A DNA stretch of 36,389 nucleotides from Stenotrophomonas maltophilia. GTDB lineage: Bacteria; Pseudomonadota; Gammaproteobacteria; Xanthomonadales; Xanthomonadaceae. Location of the stretch: positions 1-36,389 of the forward strand of contig DJBL01000002.1 in the NCBI GenBank assembly GCA_002435595.1, written 5' to 3'. Below the pieces are notes generated by a model that did no database searches, had not been told where the DNA came from, and saw only the letters and a list, made by a program, of their open reading frames with translations. Positions 28,860 through 36,389 of the stretch are shown here, piece after piece (the stretch's first letter is position 1; every line of letters starts with the position of its first letter). The translations under genes were made by a program, and so were the position numbers.

Positions 28860-31800
28860 ATGGCTAGCCGCAGTCGGGTCGGGCAGTGGAGCTGGAAGGG
28901 AATCGCGGGCCTGGCGCTGGCCGCCGGCCTGGCCATCGGTATCGGGGGCTGCAACCGCAACGAGAGCGGGCAGCTGCCCACGCCGTCGGGCGCGCCCATC
29001 GCGGCCAAGGCCGAGAAGGTCAGCGAGTTCACCCTGGTGCGCGCCTATCCCGACCAGAAGGGCGACGGCGTTTCGCTGGCGCTGGAGTTCTCGCGGCCGC
29101 TGGTGGGTACCCAGGATTTCGACACGCTGGTGCGCTTTGCCGAGAAGGTCGGCACCGAGGACAGCAGCTGGACCCTGTCCGATGACGGCCTGACCCTGCG
29201 CTACCCGTTCGTGGAGGCGGCCAAGGAGTACAACCTGATCGTCTCGCCGGACCTGCTCGCCGCCGATGGCAGCCGGATCGGCAAGGAACTGCGCCAGAAG
29301 GTGTTCAGCGGCGAGCTCAAGCCGGTCGCCGGGTTCGCCTCGCAGGGCAGCGTGCTGCCGGCCAAGGACAGCCGCGGCCTGCCGGTGGTGTCGGTGAACG
29401 TAACGGAAGTGGACGTGGAGTTCCTGCGCGTGCGCGAGAAGGAGCTGCCCCGCTTCTTCAGCCAGTACCAGCGTGGCGGGCGCCGCGGCAGCTGGGAGCT
29501 GGACAGCGAATACGGCGACAAGACCCCGATGTCGCAGCTGGCCGAGCCGGTCTACCTCAACCGCTTCGTGCTCGGCGGCAAGCAGAACGAGCGCGTGCTC
29601 ACCTACCTGCCCACCCAGGAGATCAAGGAGCTGCAGGAACCGGGCCTGTACTTTGCGGTGATGAAGCGCAGCGGCTCGTTCGACAGCGAGTTCGATACCG
29701 CCTTCTTCACCGTCAGCGACATCGGCCTGCATACGCGCGCCTACAAGGACAAGCTGTTCGTGCATACCGCCTCGCTGCAGAGCGGCGCGGCGCTGAAGAA
29801 GATCGAGCTGCGCATCCTCGACGGCAAGGGCGAGGTAGTGCTCAAGGGCAGTACCGATGGCAACGGCAACGCGTTGCTCAACTACACCCTGGACGCCAGC
29901 CACGTGCTGATCGCCAGCAGCGGCGGGGATACCTCGATGCTGCCGTTCAACCAGCCGGCACTGGACCTGAGCGAGTTCGCCGTGGCCGGCCGCGACAACG
30001 CCTGGTTCGACGTGTTCGCCTGGTCCGGCCGCGACCTCTACCGCCCCGGCGAGACCGTGCGCATCTCCGCGCTGCTGCGCGACAACGATGGCAAGCCGAC
30101 CAAGCCGCAGCCGGTGTTCCTGCGCCTGAAGCAGCCCGATGGCAAGACCTTCCGCGAGACCCGCCTGCAACCGGGCGAGCAGGGCTACCTGAGCTTTGAG
30201 CAGTTGATCCCGGTAGAGGCGCCCACCGGGCGCTGGCAGGTGGAGTTCCGGACCAACCCGGCCAGCAAGGAAGCGATCCAGGGCATGACCCTGCGCATCG
30301 AGGAGTTCCTGCCCGAGCGCATGAAGCTGGACCTGGACAGCGCGCAGAAGACCCTCAAGCCCGGCGAGCCGCTCAAGCTGATCGCCGACGCCGCCTACCT
30401 GTACGGCGCGCCGGCCGATGGCAACCGCTTCACCGCGCGGTTGGCCGTGGCCGCCGAGCAGTCACCGGTCGAATCGCTGCCGGGCTACTTCTTCGGGGAC
30501 CCCACCACCGAACTGCCGCGCGAGGCGCGGGACATCATCGACACCGAGTTCCCCGCCGACGGCAAGCTGCGCCAGGACGTGGCCCTGCCCGACGAGGTCA
30601 AGCCGACCGCGCCGATCGCGGTGGTGCTGTCCGGCAGCGTGTACGAGACCGGTGGCCGCACCGTCACCCGCACGCTCAAGCGGGTGATGTGGCCGGCGCC
30701 GGTGCTGGTGGGCGTGCGTCCGCTGTTCAATCCCGACGATGGCGCCGATGCCAACAGCAACGCGCGCTTCGAGCTGATGCGCGTGGATGCGGCCGGCAAG
30801 CCGCAGCCGGCCAAGGGCCTGAAGGTCACCCTGGTACGCGAGCTGCGCGACTACCACTGGACCTTCAACGACAACCGCTGGGACTACGATTTCACCCGCC
30901 GCTTCGAGAACAAGGACACCCGCACCGTCGATGCCGGCGCGGCCGCCACCGCGATCGATTTCCCGGTGGAGTGGGGCGAGTACCGGCTGGACGTGTTCGA
31001 CCCGGCCACCGGCCTGACCAGCCGTTACCCGTTCCGGGCCGGCTGGAGCTGGAACGACGACAACCGCGGCCTGGATGCACGCCCGGACAAGATCAAGCTG
31101 GGCCTGGACAAGACCGGCTACAAGGCCGGTGACAAGGTGCGCGTCACCGTCACCCCGCCGCACGCCGGCAAGGGCATCCTGATGGTGGAGAGCGACAAGA
31201 TGCTCTACGTCCAGGAGATCGACGCCAAGCCGGGCAGCACCTTCGACATCCCGGTCAGCGCCGAGTGGGAGCGCCACGACGTCTACATCACCGCGCTGGT
31301 GTTCCGCGGCGGCAGTGCGCCGAGCAAGATCACGCCGGCCCGTGCGGTCGGCGTGGTCCATGTGCCGATGGACCGCAAGGCGCGACAGGTCGCCGTGGGC
31401 GTGGCCGCACCCAGGCAGATGCGCCCCGAGCAGACCCTGCCGGTCACCGTGAGCGCACCGCAGCTGGCCGGCAAGGTAGCGCATGTGACCGTCTCGGCGG
31501 TGGACGTGGGCATCCTCAACATCACCCGCTTCCCGGTGCCCGATGCCGGCGGCCACTTCTTCGCCCAGCGCCGCCTGGGCGTGGACGCCTACGACATCTA
31601 CAGCCGGGTGATCGAGAGCTTCGACGGCAGCAGCGGCAAGCTCAAGTTCGGCGGCGACATGGCCCTGGCCGCCATGCCGCAGGCCAAGCGCCCGACCGCG
31701 CGGGTGCAGACCGTGGACCTGTTCTCCGGCCCGGTCAGGCTCGATGCCAAGGGCATCGCGCGGATCGCGCTGAAGGTGCCCGATTTCAACGGCACCCTGC

Positions 31801-33779
31801 GCGTGTCGGCGCTGGTCTATTCCGATGACCAGTACGGCAAGCGCGACACCGAAACCGTGGTGCGCGCACCGATCCTGGCCGAGGCCAGCATGCCGCGGGT
31901 GATGGCGCCGGGCGACCGCAGCACGGTCACCCTGGACGTGCAGAATTTCACCGGCAAACCGGGCGAATTCAAGGTCCAGGTCGATGGCATCGGCCCGCTC
32001 ACCCTGGGCGAACCCAGCCGCACGCTGCAGCTCAAGGCCGATGCCAAGACCACGCTGAACTTCCCGCTGACCGCGCGCGAGGGCTACACGGTGGCCAAGG
32101 TGCGCGTGCGCGTGGACGGCAACGGGTTCAAGGTGGACCGCCGCTATGAGCTGCCGGTGCGTGCGGCATGGCCGCAGGTGCTGCGCGCGCAGACCCGCAC
32201 GCTGGACCCGCTGGCCGCGGTGGAAATGGGCACCGGCCTGGCCGATGGCCTGATGGATGACTCGGTGACCGCGCGCATGCTGGTCAGCGCGTTGCCGCCG
32301 ATCCCGTTCGCCAGCGCGCTCAACGGCGCATTGAAGTATCCCTACGGCTGCGCCGAGCAGACCACCAGCAAGGGCTATGCCGCGCTGATGCTGGACGAGG
32401 CTACCTCGGCCATGCTCGGCGCCGATGGCCTGGACGCCAAGACCCGTCGCGAGCGCATGGAAGGCGCGTTCGGTCGGCTCGCCTCGATGCAGGTGGCCAA
32501 CGGCAACTTCTCGATGTGGGGCGACGACGGCTACGTCAATCCCTGGCTGACCCCGTACATCACCGAGTTCCTGCTCGATGCCAAGGAAGGCGGCTTCGCG
32601 GTGCCCGATGGGGTGCTGCAGAAGGCGCTCAACCGGCTGAGCGAGGACCTGCTGTCCGGGGGCAACCAGTTCTACGGCGAAGACCGGCGCGAGAACCTCA
32701 AGTTCGCCAACCAGGCCTATTCGGGCTACGTGCTGGCCCGCGTCAACCGCGCCCCGCTGGGCACGCTGCGCGCGCTGTACGACAACGAACGCAGCAAGGC
32801 GTTGACCGGCCTGCCGCTGGTCCACCTGGGCATCGCGCTGTCGCTGCAGGGCGACCACAAGCGTGGCCAGGCGGCCATCGCGGCCGGCTTTGCCAAGCCC
32901 AGCAGCGAGCGCCCGCAATATTTCGGCGACTACGGCAGTGCCGTGCGCGACGATGCGCTGATGATCGCGCTGCTGCACGAGCGCACGCTGTCCAAGCCGG
33001 CCTTCGACGCCCGTGCGGTGGACCTGGGGCGCGCACTGGATGCGCGGCGCAACAGTGGCTGGATGTGGCTGAGCACCCAGGAGCAGGTGGCCATCGCGCG
33101 CCTGGGCAAGGCACTGGCGGCCAACCAGAAGAAGCTGGTCTCCGGCGAGCTGGCCGTGGGCGGTGACGTGGAAGCGATTGCCGCCCGCCGCATGTTCGGC
33201 CGCAGCTTCGACTACGCCGCGCTGGCCAAGGGCGTGCGCTTCAGTCCGCAGGGCGAGCCGCCGATGTTCGCCAGCCTGGAAGTGGCCGGCATCCCGCGCA
33301 CCGCGCCGGAGCCGGACAACCGCCACCTCGGCGTGGAGCGCAGCTGGTACACCACCGACGGCAAGCCGTGGACGCCGCGTGCGCTCAAGGAAGGCGAGGC
33401 GCTGATCGTCCGGGTCAGCATCACGCCCAACCTGGACATGCCCGATGCGCTGCTGATCGACCTGCTGCCGGCCGGCCTGGAGATCGAGAACTTCAACCTG
33501 GGCGATGCCAAGCAGTGGGCCGACGTGGTGGTGGACGGGCTCAACGTCAACGATCGCGGCGATGCGGCCACGCTGCGCCACGAGGAGTTCCGCGACGACC
33601 GCTACGTGGCCGCGCTGAAGCTGTCCAAGGGCAGCACCGCCAAGGTGTTCTACCTGGTCCGCGCCGTCACCCCGGGGACCTACACGGTGCCGCCGCCGCT
33701 GGTGGAGGACATGTACCGTCCGGACCTGCGCGGGGTGGGCCGCAGCAACCCGACCACGTTGACCGTGGTCCAGCCCTGA
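28860..33779 (+). CDS. Bacterial alpha-2-macroglobulin lipoprotein (YfhM-like) with intact thioester
   Basis: Encodes 1639 residues. The N-terminus is a lipoprotein signal (hydrophobic core LALAAGLAIGI, lipobox GIGGC with Cys31); the next residue is Asn, and no Asp-type retention signal is seen at +2. A long series of macroglobulin-like beta domains follows, then the thioester-containing helical domain with GCAEQ (Cys1164 to Gln1167), and a C-terminal domain (MPDALLIDLLPAGLEIEN). Thioester-bearing forms are thought to trap foreign proteases that enter the periplasm. It is followed 55 bases later by pbpC, the arrangement typical of YfhM-PBP1C pairs. The start is set by AAGGAG. Confidence 0.95.
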   Translation: MASRSRVGQWSWKGIAGLALAAGLAIGIGGCNRNESGQLPTPSGAPIAAKAEKVSEFTLVRAYPDQKGDGVSLALEFSRPLVGTQDFDTLVRFAEKVGTEDSSWTLSDDGLTLRYPFVEAAKEYNLIVSPDLLAADGSRIGKELRQKVFSGELKPVAGFASQGSVLPAKDSRGLPVVSVNVTEVDVEFLRVREKELPRFFSQYQRGGRRGSWELDSEYGDKTPMSQLAEPVYLNRFVLGGKQNERVLTYLPTQEIKELQEPGLYFAVMKRSGSFDSEFDTAFFTVSDIGLHTRAYKDKLFVHTASLQSGAALKKIELRILDGKGEVVLKGSTDGNGNALLNYTLDASHVLIASSGGDTSMLPFNQPALDLSEFAVAGRDNAWFDVFAWSGRDLYRPGETVRISALLRDNDGKPTKPQPVFLRLKQPDGKTFRETRLQPGEQGYLSFEQLIPVEAPTGRWQVEFRTNPASKEAIQGMTLRIEEFLPERMKLDLDSAQKTLKPGEPLKLIADAAYLYGAPADGNRFTARLAVAAEQSPVESLPGYFFGDPTTELPREARDIIDTEFPADGKLRQDVALPDEVKPTAPIAVVLSGSVYETGGRTVTRTLKRVMWPAPVLVGVRPLFNPDDGADANSNARFELMRVDAAGKPQPAKGLKVTLVRELRDYHWTFNDNRWDYDFTRRFENKDTRTVDAGAAATAIDFPVEWGEYRLDVFDPATGLTSRYPFRAGWSWNDDNRGLDARPDKIKLGLDKTGYKAGDKVRVTVTPPHAGKGILMVESDKMLYVQEIDAKPGSTFDIPVSAEWERHDVYITALVFRGGSAPSKITPARAVGVVHVPMDRKARQVAVGVAAPRQMRPEQTLPVTVSAPQLAGKVAHVTVSAVDVGILNITRFPVPDAGGHFFAQRRLGVDAYDIYSRVIESFDGSSGKLKFGGDMALAAMPQAKRPTARVQTVDLFSGPVRLDAKGIARIALKVPDFNGTLRVSALVYSDDQYGKRDTETVVRAPILAEASMPRVMAPGDRSTVTLDVQNFTGKPGEFKVQVDGIGPLTLGEPSRTLQLKADAKTTLNFPLTAREGYTVAKVRVRVDGNGFKVDRRYELPVRAAWPQVLRAQTRTLDPLAAVEMGTGLADGLMDDSVTARMLVSALPPIPFASALNGALKYPYGCAEQTTSKGYAALMLDEATSAMLGADGLDAKTRRERMEGAFGRLASMQVANGNFSMWGDDGYVNPWLTPYITEFLLDAKEGGFAVPDGVLQKALNRLSEDLLSGGNQFYGEDRRENLKFANQAYSGYVLARVNRAPLGTLRALYDNERSKALTGLPLVHLGIALSLQGDHKRGQAAIAAGFAKPSSERPQYFGDYGSAVRDDALMIALLHERTLSKPAFDARAVDLGRALDARRNSGWMWLSTQEQVAIARLGKALAANQKKLVSGELAVGGDVEAIAARRMFGRSFDYAALAKGVRFSPQGEPPMFASLEVAGIPRTAPEPDNRHLGVERSWYTTDGKPWTPRALKEGEALIVRVSITPNLDMPDALLIDLLPAGLEIENFNLGDAKQWADVVVDGLNVNDRGDAATLRHEEFRDDRYVAALKLSKGSTAKVFYLVRAVTPGTYTVPPPLVEDMYRPDLRGVGRSNPTTLTVVQP

Positions 33780-33786
33780 CCGGGAG

Positions 33787-33814
33787 GCGGGCCATCGCCG
33801 TCGCGATGGCCCGC
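33787..33814 (+). repeat. 12-bp hairpin between the macroglobulin gene and pbpC
   Basis: GCGGGCCATCGC (33787-33798) pairs perfectly with GCGATGGCCCGC (33803-33814) across CGTC. There is no T-run. It fills half of the 55-base gap and may lower expression of pbpC relative to the upstream gene. Confidence 0.65.
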
Positions 33815-33834
33815 GCCGTCCTCGTGCCCCTGCG

Positions 33835-36210
33835 ATGAACAGCTCCCTTTCCTGGCGCCGGTTTGCCGCGGCGCGCCGCTGGCTGTGGCCGACACTGCGC
33901 TGGGGGACGGCCGCGCTGCTGACGCTGTTGCTGGTGCTGGACCTGTGCTTCCCGCCGCCGCTGCCCAGGCTGCGTGACACCAGTACCCTGGTGGTGGCGC
34001 GCGATGGCACGCCGCTGCGTGCCTTCGCCGATGCCGACGGCGTCTGGCGCTATCCGGCCTCGGCCGACAGCGTGTCGCCGTTGTACCTGCAGGCCCTGCT
34101 CAACTACGAAGACCGCTGGTTCTGGCGCCATCCGGGGATCAACCCCTGGGGCATGCTGCGTGCCGGCAAGCAGTGGCTGCTGCAGGGGCGGATCGTCTCC
34201 GGCGGCTCCACCCTGACCATGCAGGTGGCGCGCATCCTGGATCCGCATTCGCGCACGCCCTGGGGCAAGGCCAAGCAGATGCTGCGCGCGGTGCAGCTGG
34301 AAGTGCACCTGAGCAAGGCGCAGATCCTGGCCCTGTATCTGGAACGGGCACCGTACGGCGGCACCATCGAAGGCGTGGAGGCAGCCAGCTGGGCCTACCT
34401 GGGCAAGCCGGCCGCGCGCCTGTCGCAGGCCGAGGCGGCGTTGCTGGCGGTGCTGCCGCAGGCGCCCAGCCGGCTACGCCCGGACCGCCACCCCGAGGCG
34501 GCACGGCGCGCACGCGACAAAGTGCTCGAACGCATGGTCGCGCTGGGCGTGTGGCGCCGCGACGAGGTGGACGATGCGCGCATCGAACCGGTGGTTACCC
34601 GCGCCCTGCAGCCGCCCCTGCACGCCGCCCTGCTGGCCCAGCGCCTGCGCTCGGCGCAGCCGCGCGCGGCGCGGATCGAGAGCACGCTGGACATCGGCCT
34701 GCAGCGCACCCTGGAAGAGCGCGTGTCCTCGTACTTCTCGCAGTTGCCCGAGCGTACCTCGGCCGCGCTGCTGGTCATCGACAACCGCACCCTTGAGGCG
34801 CGCGCCTACGTCGGTTCGGTGGCCTTCGGCGACAAGCAGCGGCTGGGCCACGTGGACATGGTGCAGGCCTGGCGCTCGCCGGGCTCCACGCTCAAGCCGT
34901 TCCTGTACGGAATGGCGCTGGATGACGGCCTGATCCATTCGGAAAGCCTGATGGTGGATGCGCCCCAGGCCTTCGGCGGCTACCGCCCGGGCAACTTCGA
35001 CGCGGCCTTCAACGGCCCGGTGAGTTCGGCCACCGCGCTGCGGCTCTCGCTCAACGTACCGGCGGTGGACCTGCTGGACCGGGTCGGCTCGGCGCGCTTC
35101 GCCGCGCGCCTGTCGCATGCCGGCATCACCCTGCGCTTCCCGCATGGCAGCGCACCCAACCTGTCGCTGATCCTCGGAGGCACCGGTGCGCGGCTGGAAG
35201 ACCTGGTGGGTGCATTTGCCGCGTTCAACCGCAACGGCATCGCCGGACGCGTGCGCTACACCGCCGCCGATCCGGTCATCGAGCGCCGGCTGATGTCGCC
35301 GGGCGCGGCCTGGATCACCCGCGAAGTGCTCGAGTCCAACCCGCGCCCGGGCTACGGCAGCGGCACCTTCGACGTCACCGGGCGCCCGCGGGTGGCGTGG
35401 AAGACCGGCACCAGCTACGGCTATCGCGATGCGTGGGCGATCGGCGGCACCCGTCACTACACCGTGGGCGTGTGGGTGGGGCGGCCCGACGGAACCCCGC
35501 TGCCCGGCCAGTATGGTGCGGTGACCGCGTTGCCGCTGCTGTTTGAAGTGGTGGACAGCCTGCCACGCCAGCCCGGCGATGCCAGTGGCGCGGCGATGCC
35601 GGCCAACGTGACCCGCGAGGCGATCTGCTGGCCCACCGGCGAGCTGGCCGAGCGTACCGAGGCCGCGCTGTGCCAGCGTCGCCTGGACGCGTTCGTGCTC
35701 GATGGGGTGGTGCCGCCGACCTTCGCCGAGCGCGATGCGCGGCTGTGGCAGCCGGGCCGCCAGCGCTTCGAAGTGGATGCAGGCACGGGCCTGCGCCTGT
35801 CGCCGGACTGTCGGCTGCCGCACCAGCGCGAGATGCGCGAGATTGCGCGCTGGCCCGCGCTGCTGTCGCCGTGGCTGCCGCAGGTGCAACGGCGCGCCGC
35901 GCAGTTGCCGGCACTGTCACCCGACTGCAGCGACGATGGCCGCGACAGCGGCGGCAGCCTGCACATCGAAGGGCTCAACGACCGTGCCACCCTGGCCCGC
36001 GCACCCAATGCAGAGCACGGCGTGCGCCTGCAGTTGCGCGCGCTGGGCAACGACAACAGCATCGATTGGCTGCTGGACGGTCGCTGGATCGCGCGCACCG
36101 AGGGCGCGCGCCTGTTCCAGCGCGATTTCGATGAGACCGGCGAGCACACCCTCACCGCGCTGGCCTCCGATGGCGCCTGGACCCAGGTGCGGTTCCGCAT
36201 TCTGCGATAG
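33835..36210 (+). CDS. pbpC: Penicillin-binding protein 1C (bifunctional peptidoglycan synthase)
   Basis: Encodes 791 residues. One N-terminal membrane helix (about 23-43) is followed by a GT51 transglycosylase domain (ALLNYEDRWFWRHPG with the catalytic glutamate, GGSTLTMQVARIL, APYGGTIEGVEAASWAYLGK). The transpeptidase domain has STLK (Ser351, Lys354), SLN (405-407) and KTG (523-525), and a C-terminal PBP1C-specific domain (about 690-790) completes it. It polymerises and crosslinks peptidoglycan at the outer face of the inner membrane; with the upstream macroglobulin it is thought to repair the wall after attack. The start has no clear Shine-Dalgarno, so coupling or a weak site is likely. 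Confidence 0.96.
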   Translation: MNSSLSWRRFAAARRWLWPTLRWGTAALLTLLLVLDLCFPPPLPRLRDTSTLVVARDGTPLRAFADADGVWRYPASADSVSPLYLQALLNYEDRWFWRHPGINPWGMLRAGKQWLLQGRIVSGGSTLTMQVARILDPHSRTPWGKAKQMLRAVQLEVHLSKAQILALYLERAPYGGTIEGVEAASWAYLGKPAARLSQAEAALLAVLPQAPSRLRPDRHPEAARRARDKVLERMVALGVWRRDEVDDARIEPVVTRALQPPLHAALLAQRLRSAQPRAARIESTLDIGLQRTLEERVSSYFSQLPERTSAALLVIDNRTLEARAYVGSVAFGDKQRLGHVDMVQAWRSPGSTLKPFLYGMALDDGLIHSESLMVDAPQAFGGYRPGNFDAAFNGPVSSATALRLSLNVPAVDLLDRVGSARFAARLSHAGITLRFPHGSAPNLSLILGGTGARLEDLVGAFAAFNRNGIAGRVRYTAADPVIERRLMSPGAAWITREVLESNPRPGYGSGTFDVTGRPRVAWKTGTSYGYRDAWAIGGTRHYTVGVWVGRPDGTPLPGQYGAVTALPLLFEVVDSLPRQPGDASGAAMPANVTREAICWPTGELAERTEAALCQRRLDAFVLDGVVPPTFAERDARLWQPGRQRFEVDAGTGLRLSPDCRLPHQREMREIARWPALLSPWLPQVQRRAAQLPALSPDCSDDGRDSGGSLHIEGLNDRATLARAPNAEHGVRLQLRALGNDNSIDWLLDGRWIARTEGARLFQRDFDETGEHTLTALASDGAWTQVRFRILR

Positions 36211-36235
36211 CCGCCGGCGACCTCGCGTGCACGCC

Positions 36236-36293
36236 TTGCACTGCCACCGATCAATGCCCCCGGTTTGCACTGCCACCGGTAGATACCCCGGTA
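36236..36293. repeat. Imperfect 29-bp tandem repeat downstream of pbpC
   Basis: Two abutting copies (36236-36264 and 36265-36293) begin with the identical 14-mer TTGCACTGCCACCG and end with CCCC(C)GGT after a variable middle (ATCAATG versus GTAGATA). The rest of the window to 36389 (179 bases after pbpC) contains no gene that I can support. Confidence 0.6.
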
Positions 36294-36389
36294 GGGTCGC
36301 GCCCCAGCCGACTGCCGACACGTTACCCGCATCCGGTGGGGCATGACCCCGGTCGGGGAGGCGCAACACCATCCGTCCTCGCCAAAGGT

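Overview
The window looks like a chromosomal core segment of a high-GC gammaproteobacterium of the Xanthomonadaceae, most likely Stenotrophomonas or a close relative. The reasons are the uniformly GC-rich codon use, the lipoyl-domain-bearing LpdA, the gene order, and short palindromes with GTAG/CTAC ends that resemble the SMAG-type repeats of Stenotrophomonas. I see no insertion sequence, prophage, CRISPR array, tRNA or rRNA, and no sign of recent transfer.

Layout. (1) 1-3549: end of a pyruvate dehydrogenase operon: the 3' part of aceF, a small exported protein of unknown function, lpdA, then an intrinsic terminator. (2) 3792-4671, minus strand: an outer-membrane beta-barrel gene with its own terminator. 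(3) 4672-5197: a 526-base gene-free interval holding a dyad upstream of the barrel gene, a minus-strand intrinsic terminator preceded by structured sequence (a possible small RNA), and the promoter of the ATP synthase operon. (4) 5198-12428: the complete atpIBEFHAGDC operon, with strong hairpins directly after atpE, atpA and atpD. (5) 12509-15817: a large YfhO-type membrane protein, a secreted AroQ-gamma chorismate mutase, and a convergent GtrA-family gene that overlaps its 3' end. (6) 15908-17275: glmU. (7) 17312-28719: the 2-methylcitrate (propionate) locus. prpR and a histidine kinase gene form an overlapping pair on the minus strand; prpB, prpC, acnD, a PQ-loop-like membrane protein, prpF and prpD read on the plus strand. 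The prpR-prpB gap carries a textbook sigma-54 promoter and two 15-bp direct-repeat boxes. (8) 28860-36210: a thioester-containing alpha-2-macroglobulin lipoprotein gene followed by pbpC (penicillin-binding protein 1C).

How the parts work together. PDH makes acetyl-CoA and the ATP synthase makes ATP. The prp genes oxidise propionyl-CoA to pyruvate and succinate: PrpC makes 2-methylcitrate, AcnD/PrpF and/or PrpD dehydrate it, an aconitase encoded elsewhere must hydrate 2-methylaconitate, and PrpB cleaves 2-methylisocitrate. PrpR is expected to activate prpB onward with sigma-54. GlmU supplies UDP-GlcNAc for the cell wall, and the macroglobulin/PBP1C pair is thought to guard and repair it.

Most of the window is ordinary core genome. 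The parts that deserve a second look are the structured minus-strand element before atpI, the hairpins placed after the multi-copy ATP synthase subunits, the kinase overlapping prpR, and the PQ-loop-like membrane protein between acnD and prpF.
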